NCBI GenBank assembly: GCA_036874045.1
Contig: CM072337.1
Span: 2,418,001-2,482,000 of the forward strand
DNA: 64,000 nt
DNA from: Cymodocea nodosa
Taxonomy: Eukaryota; Streptophyta; Magnoliopsida; Alismatales; Cymodoceaceae
Direction of reading: 5' to 3'
Below the pieces are notes generated by a model. That model ran no database searches, was not told the origin of the DNA, and was given only the letters and a program-made list of their open reading frames with translations. The position numbers were made by a program, and so were the translations under genes. Positions 22,891 to 33,849 of the stretch are shown here, piece after piece. The first letter of the stretch is position 1. Each line of letters begins with the position of its first letter.

Positions 22891-24909
22891 TGTTTGGTTA
22901 CCTAGCACGACACCAGAAAACTTGGTTGGATCTCCAGCAACGCACTAGAAAAACTTTGATTTGTTAACTTCTGTTTTTATTTAGTTAATTTTATCTTTAT
23001 GACTATTCCTTTTTTAGAAGTAAACAAATAACCTTTCACACAAATTAGATATTAATTCAAATTTGTATTTTAACTGCAAGTGCACAATGTATATTGTATT
23101 AGTGTGCAAGTATAGGTCGATCCCATAGGGAATTGCTTAAGAATTGAGAACTGTTCCGTTTTTAACAATCAAATTTATATATTCAATAAGCTCTTCGTTG
23201 AGTTACAGTTATCTCAACGGACTAAGTTCGTTGAGTTATGGCTAACTCAACGAACTAACCTCGTAGACTTAAGTTAACTCCACGAGCCTGCCTTTCCTAT
23301 TTAATACTACTATTTACAGAGGAATTTGACCAACCATTGGGTGGTTCCACATATTGTAAATAACATCAATTAAGCTCTTTAATGTTAGTAAACATTGGAT
23401 TTATCATTAGGCAATATTAACATTCAGATAATTCAAACAGTAACCATTAAAATCTTTAAGTCTTTTGAACGAACCAATTTCAGTAAACTGTAAAACTAAA
23501 ACAAACATAAAACAATCACCACATTGACAAAGATAATATTAATCACGATACAACACAAACAATATAACACTCAAATACAAAATATAAACACAGATAAGTT
23601 GTTTTTGGTATTTTTGTTTTGATATGAGCATGGAAATGGGTGAAAGGTGAAATGTAAAGTAATCTCAGTCAATAGTAAATACTTCTGTCACTACATGCGA
23701 CGCGATTACACCACTAAAAATTAAATCACTTACAATTCTGTCTCCTCTCCCTATAGAATCGCGAGTCTAGAATTGCAAGATGATCTCCTCTTTAGCATAC
23801 AAGCATCAACCCGAAACCAAGCCTAGAAACTTTACGATCTCCTGAAATATGAGTCGGCGCTTAGTGAAAATGGCTTCCCTTCCCACAACGCGATCACTCC
23901 TCACAGTAGTTGTCAGGCACTGTGTTTCCCACATCAGGAAAGTATCCTCACAGACCTTCGATGGTTGGTGATTATGGTAGTGGTGATAATGGTTGGTGTG
24001 GTACTTTAGAGAATTGCCGATGGTGATCCTTCTCTGCACACACTAGCCATACCCATCGATCATACACCTTCTACTTTTTTCTTCTTTTCTTTTATATTTC
24101 TTCAGTGGTAACTGCTTCTACTTGAATGGTCGGTTGGATTTCCTTCATTCATATCAACGACGATGATTTCTTCTCCCTTCGACGAATGAATTCCTACGTG
24201 ATACGTGCGATCGTGGTTTTTTTCTTCCAACTGTCCTGTTTCTACAACTGCTATAGTGACATATTAGAAAATAAATGGTCCATGGAGTTACAGATAACTC
24301 AACGGACTTACCTCGTTGATTCAACTATAAAACACGTGCATAAATTTAACTATCCGATGCTCAAGTGCATTTTGGATACTTACAGACATAACTATCTAAT
24401 GCTCATGTGCATTTCGGATAGTTATAGATAACTGACCGAAAATCTACTTAAGTCCTTCTCCCAAAACATGACACATGTCCACAGCTATTTTATAAATAAA
24501 AGGAGATTTCGGAGAGTTACACATATAACTATCCGATGCCTAGCTACAATTTTGGATAGTTAGAGATAACTCACCGAAAGTTCACTTAAGTCATGCATTA
24601 TGGTTTCGACACGTGTACTTCAGGAAATAATAAAATATTCTTTTAAAACATAACTGTTCAGTAATTTAAACATAGATGTCCGAAATAATAGAGAATTCGG
24701 ATACTTAAGAATTTCATAGACTGCAACTTACCGATAGTTCAGAAATGTACTAAAATAACATTAATTCCATGAAATTAAGTAGATAACTTAATTAAAGCTT
24801 ATAACAGTGCAATTATAACATAATGGCTTAATTCTCATATGATAAGCTAAATATTATGCAATTAACCATCATTTAACCGTTAATATTATGCACTTTTTTA
24901 TTCTAAATA
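22891..24909 (-). repeat. E3 5' LTR, about 2.0 kb
   Basis: It ends ...CCAAACA before the PBS leader. Its outer terminus reads TATTTAGAAT rather than TGTTTAGAATG. U5 has palindromes (23191-23288), and U3 has palindromes and G-box modules (24281-24740). The last 110 bases before the PBS contain two PBS-like units (AAGTTTT-CTAG-...-GCTGG type). The outer end lies inside copia element A gag. Confidence 0.8.
24281..24740. repeat. Modular U3 palindrome region (E3 LTR)
   Basis: TAACTATCCGATGC...TTTTGGATA and AACTATCCGATGCC...TTTTGGATAGTTA palindromes alternate with ACACGTG(T) or ACATGTC boxes (near 24332, 24470, 24609), again about 137-140 bases apart. It is one module shorter than in the E1 LTR. 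Confidence 0.62.
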
Positions 24910-24960
24910 GGCTCTCTCTTCTTCTTTCCATTCTAAATAGGCTCTCTCTTCTTCTTTCCA
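24901..24960. repeat. Exact 2 x 30-bp tandem duplication across the LTR/copia junction
   Basis: 24901-24930 and 24931-24960 are identical. The first nine bases of each unit, TTCTAAATA, are the E3 LTR terminus in the first copy and lie within copia gag reading frame in the second. Confidence 0.95.
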
Positions 24961-25576
24961 TTCTTTCATCTGAACTTCATGAGCAAGAAGATTTCCCAAT
25001 AGATCTTCTACTGAATAATTGTTTAGATCTTTTGAATCTTTTATGGAAGTAGACTTCTGTTTCCATTCAATTGTCAAGCTTCTTAGAATCTTTTGTACCT
25101 GTTCACGATTAGAAAAATCCCTTCCAAGGCCTCTTAATTCATTTACAATTTCAATGAATCTTGAAAACATTTCAATAATACTTTCTTTTCAAGCATTTTG
25201 AATAATTCATATTTTCTTAATAAAATGCTAATTTTGGTATCTTTCACTTGGTTGGTTCCTTCATATGTAATTTGAAGGGTCTTCCAAGCCTCATGAGAAG
25301 ATTAGAAGTAAATATTTTATTATACTGTTCACTAATTAGTGCATAGTAAATAGAATTTAGCCCACGAGCATCCATTTGGATGATTCTTTCATCTTCCTCA
25401 GTCTAGTCACTTTCATGACTAATTGGAAGTGGTGTACCATGTACAACTATTCTCTAGAGTTTTACATCTATACTCTTGAGAAAACACTCCATCCTATTTT
25501 TCCAATAGCTATAATTGCTACCATCAAAGAGGGGAGGTCGATGGATATTCTGTCCCTCTATAGTGTGGAAAGTCAT
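24910..25576 (-). pseudogene. Copia element A gag, N-terminal part
   Basis: Ty1/copia gag (capsid) starting at ATG 25576, about 40 bases after its primer site. It opens MTFHTIEGQNIHRPPLFDGS followed by NYSYWKNRMECFLKS, the standard start of this gag family. The better-preserved end is 24910-25170: MFSRFIEIVNELRGLG and the GNLLAHEVQMKEW block. Several stops lie between 25200 and 25450. Gag is cut at 24910 by the E3 LTR. The rest of this copy is not in the window at the expected place; a gag C-terminal part of a similar element is at 53839-54447. Confidence 0.85.
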
Positions 25577-25614
25577 GATCTCAGATGGTTAAATCTATTA
25601 ATAATATCAACATT

Positions 25615-25626
25615 GCTCTGATACCA
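25615..25626 (-). promoter_or_regulatory. Copia element A primer binding site, initiator tRNA-Met
   Basis: Minus strand TGGTATCAGAGC, the classic plant copia PBS complementary to the 3' half of initiator tRNA-Met, 2 bases from the LTR end. Confidence 0.9.
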
Positions 25627-25628
25627 AT

Positions 25629-26915
25629 TGTTAGGACCTAATGGCTTACCAGAGGGGGGGTGAATGGTAATATTTAGCTTCTTAACAAAAAACAATTAAT
25701 TGACAGTTTAATTTAGCAAGCACACAATAAAAGAAGATAATGCATACAAAGATTTTAAGTGGTTAACCACTAACAATTAGTCCACCCTCAAGAGATACTT
25801 AGGCTTCACTAATCTTTCAAGACTTACAAACACTTGCTTTAATGTCAAAGCAAGAACTAACCAATCGAACTGAGCTTTCTAGTTGTAGCTCCAACCTATC
25901 TTTGAAGTTTTCAGTTGGTGCACTTTAGTAAACCACTATCTTGAAGAAATCAGAGTTTATTTGCGTGGAGAGCTCTAGACTTGAGTTTTCCTTTTGTAGA
26001 AGATTTGATCTTGAGGATTTTCTACTATATGTGTGGAGCTTGGTGTATAGATTCATATATGCAAAAATCTATCAAACTTTCTTGTCTGTTGATTATATTT
26101 ATAACAATAAGTATAACGATCGCATTCACTTCTAACAGATGTATTCTGTTGTACTTACTGAAATTACAGAACCAAATATGTAAGTTACCGTTTAGGAAGG
26201 TGTTTCAAGATAACCTTTCGATTTCCTTTGACTTTCAGATTGTTAGTTGTGTAACACTTTGAAGAATGCTTGTAACTTACCGATAATCCACTCAAGTCTT
26301 TTTGTCACATGGGATTTTAAGTTGAACACATGAGGTGTCATAAGTTTAGATACTTGTAGCTATAACTTACCAAAACAATTTTTGACTATCGGATAATTAA
26401 CTACAGTAACTCTCTGATTTTCTTCAAAGCTTCCAATTAAAGTTAATCTATTTCAACACGTGTATAATAAAATGACTTAAGTTTCAGATAATTCATTCTG
26501 TAACCTTCAGAAACTTCCTATTTTTCAGATAGTTAGCTTTCTAACTTTCCGAAATTCCTTTTAAGCCTCCGTTTGAATTTCTGCACATGCATATTCTTCT
26601 AACTTAACTGTCTGGATTGTTCTTCCAAATAACTTTCCAACTTTCTTATATTTTCGGATGGTTAACCCTGTAACTTTCGGAAAAGCTTGCTACCTTTAAG
26701 TGATCTTTCGGATAATTAGACTTTTAACCTTCCGAAAAACTGCTCCTTTTGGATCCTTAGGCTAAAAATTATTCGATCCTTCTTATTTCATCTGTTAGCT
26801 TCAAATGATTTGTTTAAGACTGACGTTAAGTGCTAATCTGTCAATCTGAGAAATACAAGGGAATATTCCTCACATTGATTTTTGCATTATCAAAATCTAG
26901 AGGTCCTTTAAGACC
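25629..26915 (-). repeat. Copia element A 5' LTR (outer end uncertain, probably truncated)
   Basis: It begins (plus strand) TGTTAGGACCTAATGG next to the PBS. A G-rich run near 25655-25665 parallels the start of the copia B LTR. U3 (about 26280-26760) contains stems of the TTCGGATAGTTA/TAACTTTCCGAA kind, like those in the Athila LTRs. The outer end is not clear: F-box homology of O starts at about 26916, and no TG/CA terminus was identified there. Confidence 0.7.
26370..26760. repeat. Palindrome array in a copia LTR resembling the Athila U3 palindromes
   Basis: Successive imperfect hairpins: ACTATCGGATAATTA.../AGTAACTCTC..., TTCAGATAGTTA/TAACTTTCCGAA (near 26536), TTCGGATGGTTA/TAACTTTCGGAA (near 26653) and TTTCGGATAATTA/TTAACCTTCCGAAA (near 26706). 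The arms match the E1/E3 U3 stem apart from one to three bases. Confidence 0.65.
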
Positions 26916-26916
26916 T

Positions 26917-27067
26917 TATAGAAATATTACCTATACCTAATGATATAATTGAACCACCATCTGCAGAGCATGATAAAATTCAATTAGGAGTGTGGTATAA
27001 TGAATATGATGATCCTACTTTATGTTTAGTAAGATGGTGGGATGAATTGATGAAATTTCAAATATAG
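26917..27067 (+). pseudogene. O F-box protein gene, last 50 codons
   Basis: It reads EILPIPNDI-type text through KIQLGVWYNEYDDPTLCLVRWWDEL to the stop at 27065-27067. It corresponds to the C-terminal end of the N F-box gene (32938-33090), with only scattered replacements and no internal stop in this part. It shows that the F-box gene is a shared component of the family's 3' end and not a private insertion in N. The upstream part is lost at the junction with the copia LTR. Confidence 0.78.
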
Positions 27068-27861
27068 ATTACGAAAGACCTAAATGAATGGAAGTGAGAA
27101 GAGGAATATATTGAAATATATGTAGAAATAAAAACAACTACATTATATTGAAATAGAAAAATATCTTTTTCTGCATTTCAATTCATTAATGGTAATACAC
27201 TTATATTTAGTATCGATAACATACTACAAGTTTACAAGTTAAAAAGGAAAGCATACTGCATTAAAATGGAATTAATAATAAGAAGAATTATGCCTAAAAG
27301 TTTTACTTGGACTGACACGTTTATTCTATTTGTCACTACTTTTCAATCATGTTATTAAATTATGATTTTGTAATTTTAATGTTGTATGTACTCTGCATTT
27401 ATTTTTAAAAAAGAAAGAAAGAAAATTTTAGTTTTTGTTTTATTTATCTTACAACAAAAAAAAATAAACAAAATATCAATCCAGTTTATTGGTATTTGTT
27501 CTAAGAAACCAACTAGCTTACCTGTAAGCCACCTAAGGCATAGGAGCCTAAGTTTCACACAAGACACTGATTTAACAATTTATGTTTTATTGTTAAGTTA
27601 TTATTTTGTTACATATTCTACTTTTATTTATGAATGAAAAGTTTTTGAAAATCAAAAGTCAAAAGATATTGAAGGAGATACAAAAGAACAATGTATGTAA
27701 TTGATTACTTATCTTGAATTTATATTCAAGTACAGTTCATGGAGTTATTCATTAACTCAATGAATTAATTTGTTGAGTTAGGTGCTAAGTCAATCAAACA
27801 ATATTCATGCCTACTAACATTTAATGTAAATCTTTTACATTGAGGACAATGCAAAATGTAG

Positions 27862-27874
27862 GTATGGGGGGAGG
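27862..27874 (+). promoter_or_regulatory. Internal polypurine-tract-like signal (O)
   Basis: GTATGGGGGGAGG, preceded by TTGAGGACAATGC. That wording in plant Ty3/gypsy elements normally stands just before the 3' LTR. Here the LTR begins roughly 1.35 kb of element sequence later. N has the same (32184-32197). Confidence 0.6.
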
Positions 27875-28960
27875 TAATTAGATTAAAATCCAAGTAATCT
27901 TGTTAAATAGAGGAATTAGGATTATGCTGCAAAATTTCTATGGAAATTTAAAATCTTTTATGAATTTATTGTTACTAACCGAAACTTCCTATAACTATCT
28001 GATAATTAAAATTGTAAAAAAAAAAATTTGAGAACTGTAATTGCTTGAATGTTATAATTAAAATATTATATAAGACACTACACAATTTTACTATTAATAC
28101 AAATCTGGATATAGTATCTTATGTTTTTGCTGAATTTTATGAGTTTAATAGTTTCACGATTTTAAAAAGAAATTAGAATGCTTAACTATAACTCAGGAAA
28201 TTATTTGAAATCCTGAAAGAGTTGAAATGTTGATTTTTGGATTAAATAAAATACATATGATCAATGATACATTTAATTTGATTGATTAAACTTGTAGAAT
28301 GATTTATGTGTAAATCCTATTAAACTACAGAAAAAGTATAAGCTTATTGATATGGATTCATATTTTACAAGAAATTATAGAAGTAGAATTATATGAGATT
28401 TGTATTTTATTGCATCTATATTAATGAAATACATATATATACTATGTTGAAAAGAAAAAAGAAAAAAAAAAAAGAGAGAAAAACTTTGAGAGTTTGTTGA
28501 TTTGTTTGATCACGAGCCTTTTATACTAAAGCAAATAAGTATGTAAAGATTGTTGACCTGAAAAATGACTCTTTAAATTTGGCAACCTAAGATCCTGATC
28601 AAATCTGAAATTGTTGACTAAAAGCTTGATACATTGGTACACTAGAAAGCTTTTGTATGATTCAAACTTTTCAAATTAACTTTTAAAGTAAAAATATGCA
28701 TATACTGTTCTGAAAAGATAAAAGTGTTTTGTGAAAATAAAAATATCTTTTGAATCGAATATATTCTATATTATCTATGATTAATGAAGTATGAATCTAG
28801 ATTAGACTTTTGAAGTTATTTATTTGAGATACAATTCATTATTCTTCTTGTTTTAATCATATCGAGTTGAATTATGTTTTGATTCGTATATAGTTGAAAT
28901 TTATTCTAGAAATCATATTGGAAAATTCAGGATAACAGATGTTTGAAAAAGAAATATTTG

Positions 28961-28965
28961 ATAAC
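28961..28965. other. Target site duplication of N, left copy
   Basis: ATAAC, repeated at 41922-41926 on the other side of N. O sequence is continuous across the two copies. Confidence 0.9.
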
Positions 28966-29853
28966 TGTTTGGGTTTGTTAAATTCCGTTTGTAACTTAGT
29001 TAATTTATCTTTATGCTTATCAGTAATTCCTTTTTAGAAGTAACCAAACAATCTTTCACACAAATTAGATATTAATTCCAATTTGTATTTTAACTGCAAG
29101 TGCACAGTATATATTGTATTTGTATGCAAGTACAGGTTGATCCCATAGAGAATTGAGGTAGACTTGTGTATTGTTTCATTTTTAATAATGAAATTTATAT
29201 ATTCAGTAAGCACTTCGTTGAGTTATAGCTAACTCAACGGACTAACCTCGTGGAATTGAAGTAACTCAACAAAGCTATCTATCTAGTTTAATATTGCTAT
29301 TTACAGAGGAATTCGGCCAACCATTGGGTAGTTCCATAGATTGTAAATAACATCAATTAAGCTCTTTAATGCTAGTTAATATTAGATTTATCATTCAACA
29401 ACACTAACATTCAAATATTTCAAACAGTAACCATTAAAATCTTTAAGTATCAAGAACGATTTAATTCAATAAATTGTAAAACTATTTTCTATTTTCTAAA
29501 TTAAACAAACATGAAACATTCAAAACACTAACAATGATAACATTAATCACGATACAAAACAAACAATACAACACTCAAATACTAACTATAAACACAGATA
29601 AGTTGTTTTTGGTATTTTTGTTTTGATATGATCATGAAAATGGGTGAAAGGGGAAATGTAAAAGTAATCTTTATCAACAGTAAAAACTTCCGTCACTACA
29701 TGCGACATGATTACACCACTGAAAACTTAATCACTTACAATTCTACCTCCTCTCCCTATAGAATTGCGAGTCCAGAATTGCAAGATGATCTCCTCTTCAG
29801 CATACTGGCATCAACCCGAAACCAAGGCTAGAAACTTTACGTTCTCCTGAGAT

Positions 29854-30195
29854 ATGAGTCGGTGCTTGGTGAAAACAGCTTTCCTTCCTGCGACGCGATC
29901 ACTCCTCATAGTGGTTGTTAAGCACTGTGTTTGGCTCGAAATCGACCTAACATCAGAAAAGTATCCTCACATACCTCCGATGGTTGGTGATTATGGTGGT
30001 GATGGTTGTGGTTGTAGTGGTTGGTGTGGTACTTCAGGGAACTTCCAACGTTGCCTGCAGATAGCTTGGTTTGTCCTCCTCCACACACACTGGCCACCAC
30101 TCTTCTTCATCTTTTCTCCTTTTCTTTTATATTTCTTTAGTGGTAACTACTTTTGCTTGGATGATCGATTGGATTTCCTTCATTCATATCAATGA
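29854..30195 (+). other. Antisense open frame in LTR, recurrent in the family
   Basis: Antisense to the element. A frame starting MSRCLVKTAFLPATRSLL recurs in other LTRs: 10569-10847 (92 aa), 40905-41207 (100 aa) and 55293-55487 (64 aa). It is broken in the E3 and O LTRs. I do not recognise the product. Conservation may simply reflect a conserved, GC-richer LTR segment, so I do not call it a gene. Confidence 0.3.
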
Positions 30196-30308
30196 TGGTG
30201 ATTTCTTCTCCCTTCCACGAGTGAATTCCTGCATGATATGTGCAATCGTGGTTTTCCTTCGAATGTCCTGTTTCTATAACCGCTATAGTGGCATATTAGA
30301 AATTAAAT

Positions 30309-30600
30309 GGTCCATGGAGTTACAAATAACTCAACGGACTTACTTCGTTGATTTAACTATAAAACACGTGCAATAAAGAAATAAGCTGCTAACCTAACGC
30401 GTTACCTTAGTGTGTATTCATGTAACTCAACACGTACAGTTATGCTAACTTAACGAGTTAAACATGTGCATCTCACGTGACATAATAAAGCATTTAAATT
30501 CAATACGTGTGTAAATCTAACTTAACGAGTTTAGATATATAACTTAAGGTTTTTACTCGCTAACTCAACGAGTTGTTACTGTTCACCTAAATATTCTTTT
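30309..30600. repeat. U3 palindromes and G-boxes (N 3' LTR)
   Basis: GGAGTTACAAATAACTC and several AACGAGTTA/TAACTC stems, with CACGTG at about 30364 and 30475 and ACGTGT near 30503. Here the outer stem arm is often ACG/CGT rather than CGGAT. Confidence 0.6.
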
Positions 30601-30871
30601 AGCGTTTAAAACATAACTGTTCGGTACATGCAATATAACTCTCTGAAATAATAGAAAATTCGAATACTAAAGAATTAAAAACCAGCAACTTACCGACAGT
30701 TCAGAAATGTATTAAATTAACGCTAATTCCTTGAAATTATGCAGATTCTTTCATTAAAGCATATAATAGTGCAATTATAACATAATGGCTTAATTCTCAT
30801 ATGATAAGCTAAATATTATGCAATTAACCATCATTTAATCGTTAATATTATGCACTTTTTCATTCTAAACA

Positions 30872-30879
30872 CTTCCCCC
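30872..30879 (-). promoter_or_regulatory. N polypurine tract
   Basis: Minus strand GGGGGAAG directly before TGTTTAG of the 3' LTR; primes plus-strand DNA synthesis. The same text stands before the O LTR (42171-42177). Confidence 0.85.
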
Positions 30880-32937
30880 ATACTTAAATGTTGTTAGTCC
30901 CTTAGCAAACTAAGATCTAACTAATTGGTCTTTCTAAAGTGCTAGATTTAATTCTTCATTTCGATCTTCTTCAAAATAATAAATTAGATTACTATATAGA
31001 TATTCTGTATGCTTTAGTAATCTGTTTTAACTTTGTTTTTTTTTCCTCTTCAACCTGCAAATATATTTAGAATATATGTAAATTTCATACAAAATATATT
31101 AGCATCTCATAAGTGTTAATTATATTATCATTTTTTTTCTTTTCAGCATCTATCGTCCTAAATTTTCCAATATGATTTCCAGAATAAATTTCAAGTACAT
31201 TCGAATCAAAACACAATCCAATTCTATATGATTAAGACAAGTAGAATAAAGAATTGTATCTCAAATAAACAACTTCAAAAGTCTAATCTAGATTCATACT
31301 TCAGCAATTTTAGATAACAGAACATATACTCAATTCAAAAGATATCTGTATTTCACAAAACACTTGTATCTTTTCAAAACAGTATATGCATATTTGTACT
31401 TTTAAAAGTTAATTTGACAAGCTTGAATCATACAAGAGCTTTCTAGTGTACCCATGTATCGAGCTTTCAGTCAACAATCCTAGATCTGATTAGGATCTTA
31501 GGTTGCCAGATTTAAAGAGTCCTTTTTCAGGTCAACAATCCTTACATACCTATCTGCTCAAGTAAAAAAGGCACGTGATCAAATAAGTCAATAAACTCTC
31601 AAAATTTTTCTCTTTTTTCCTCTTTTTTTCTTTTTAACACAGTATATGAACGTATTTCATTAATACAGATGCAATAAAACACAAATCTCGTATATTCCTG
31701 CTCTTATTATTTACTGAAAATATGAATCCATATCAATAAGCTCATATTTTTTCTGTAATTTAATAAGATCTACACATAAATCATTCCACAAGTTTAATCA
31801 ATCAAATTAAATGTATCATTGATCATATGTATTTCCTTTAATGCAAAAATCAACATTTCAGCTCTTTCAGGATTTCAGATAATTTACTGAGTTTCAGTTA
31901 AACATTCTGATTTCTTTTTAAAATCATGAAATTGTTAAACTCATAAATTTCAGCAAAAACATAAGATACTATATCTAGATTTGTATGAGTAGTAAAATTG
32001 GTAGCATCTTATATAAGATTATAAATATAACATTTCAGCAGTTACAATTCTTTAAAAATTGTGTAGTTTCAATTATTGGATAGTTATAGCAACTTCATCA
32101 AAAAATTTCAACTTCCCTAGAACTTTTGTAGTACTATTTTAATTCTTCTAACTAACAAAATTACATGGCTGTTACTTTAATTACCTCCCCCCATACCTAC
32201 ATTTTGCATTGTCCTCAATGTAAAAGACTTTTCAATAAATATAGTAATTGCAGCAGGCATGAATATTATTTCATTGACTTAACACCTAACTCAACAAACT
32301 TAATTCGTTGAGTTAATGAATAACTCCACGAACTGAGTTTAAATGTAAATTTAGGATAAGTAATTAATTACATACCTTGTTCTTTTGTATCTCCTTCAAT
32401 ATCTTCTGATTTTTAAATCTAAAAAACTTTTCATTCACAATTCAAAGCAGAATATATAACAACAAAACATAACTTGTTAATCAGTGTCTTGTGTGGAACC
32501 CAGACTCCTATGCCTTTGGTGGCTCACAAGCAAGCCAATTGGTTTCCTAGAATAGATACCAACAAACTGGATTGATATTTTTATTTTTCTTTTTTTCTAA
32601 AAATAAGTGCAGACTACACACAACATTAAAAACATAGAATCACACTTTAAGAACATGACTGAAACGTAGTAACAAATCGAATAAACGTGTTAGTCCAAGC
32701 AAACTTTTTTGGCATAATTCTTCTTGCTTTCAATTCTATTTCAATGCAATCTATTTTCCTTTTTAATTTGTAAACTTGCAGTATGTTATCAATACTAAAT
32801 ATAAGTGTATTTCCATTAATGAAATGAAATGCAGAAAGAGATCCTCTTCTATTCCATTATAGTGTAATTGTTTTTATTTCTACAACTATCTCAATATATT
32901 CCTCTTCCCACTTCCTTTCATTTAGGTCTTTTATAAT
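30880..32937 (-). other. N 3' non-coding region between F-box gene and PPT
   Basis: About 2.06 kb, AT-rich, with no credible ORF. It holds a palindrome array (32275-32340) and an internal PPT-like block (32184-32197, minus GGTATGGGGGGAGG preceded by GAGGACAATGC). It is homologous to the 3' region of O throughout, so it is a family feature. Confidence 0.7.
32184..32197 (-). promoter_or_regulatory. Internal polypurine-tract-like signal (N)
   Basis: Same signal as at 27862-27874, about 1.3 kb upstream of the real PPT. It could act as a central PPT or be a relic of an earlier 3' end. Confidence 0.6.
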
Positions 32938-33849
32938 CTATATTTGAAATTTTTTCAATTCATCCCACCATCTTCTCAGACATAAAGTAGGATCATTATA
33001 TTCATTATACCACATTCCTAATTGAATTTTATCATATTCTACAGATGGTGGTTTAGCTATATCACTTGGTATAGGTAATATTTCTATAAAATCATCATAA
33101 TTGTCTATGCTTACTATGTATAAATCAAATCTAAATGCAACTGATATATCTGTGACTAGATATATATATCCATCAAGTATGACATGTATGTTGTTAATTA
33201 ATGTTTTTTGTCCTAGATATATCATATTATTTTCAGTCCAAGATCTATTCAAAAAATTATACATACTTAAGCATAAATCTTCATCCCAATTTCCAGTAGG
33301 TCTCCAATAATATAATTTTTCAGGAATGGTCAAATTTTTATCAGAAAATATTAAAGCTGACCCACAATTTTCAGTTGATACTTCATATCTATTAGGCCTT
33401 CCTATATTTCATTCTTCTCTTGTGAGAGGATTTCAAATTAAAATATCTGGTAACAGAATTGCATACCTTGGTTAGGTTCTGTATGTAATTAATCCTTCAT
33501 CCATCTCCAAAATATGATCTATTCATTCTAATGTATTGGGTGGAATTCTAGTTGTTTCTTCCATATTCAAATATTCATAGCTAATTGAACTACGATTAAA
33601 TGACTTCCATAAAAATCCATCTCTAATCTTAGTCATTTTTGCAGCTTGTAGTCCATGAAAATATTTTTTTCTGACACAGTCTTTAATATCCTTTGATACA
33701 CAACACAATCTGCACAGATCTTTAGCTGACAAGTTACTCAATACTTCCCTTAGTGCGTCTAGCGATAATTTCATTAATTCCATCTGTTGCGATTCTGTAT
33801 GACATAAACAAAAATTAATAGAGACAAAATTAACATAGCTACTACACAC
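32938..33849 (-). pseudogene. F-box protein gene carried by N
   Basis: F-box proteins are the substrate-recruiting subunits of SCF ubiquitin ligases and bind SKP1 through the F-box. The likely start is Met at 33789 (MELMKL), where an F-box begins at once: LSLDALREVLSNLSAKDLCR followed by CVSKDIKDCVRKKYF. An in-frame ATG lies further upstream at 33849. The rest (about 250 codons) resembles an F-box-associated region, with YYWRPTGNWDEDL and MWYNEYNDPTLCL. One frame runs the whole length with four in-frame stops (33523, 33472, 33433, 33409) and no frameshift or intron. A T-rich tract ending CATACAG just before the start could be a 3' splice site. It sits between capsid gag and the 3' LTR. The substrate cannot be guessed. 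Confidence 0.75.

Larger units (their letters stand above)
27068..28965 (+). other. O 3' non-coding region, first part
   Basis: Homologous, in opposite orientation, to 31115-32937 of N. It has a palindrome array at 27734-27790 and a GAGGACAATGC signal followed by a purine tract at 27862-27874. There are no credible genes; short ORFs around 27376-27637 are chance. Confidence 0.7.
28966..30871 (-). repeat. N 3' LTR, 1906 bp
   Basis: On the minus strand it starts TGTTTAGAATG at 30871, next to the PPT, and ends ...CAAACCCAAACA at 28966. U3 palindromes and CACGTG boxes lie at 30309-30600, and U5 palindromes at 29209-29275. It is highly similar to the N 5' LTR fragment at 40294-41921. Confidence 0.88.
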
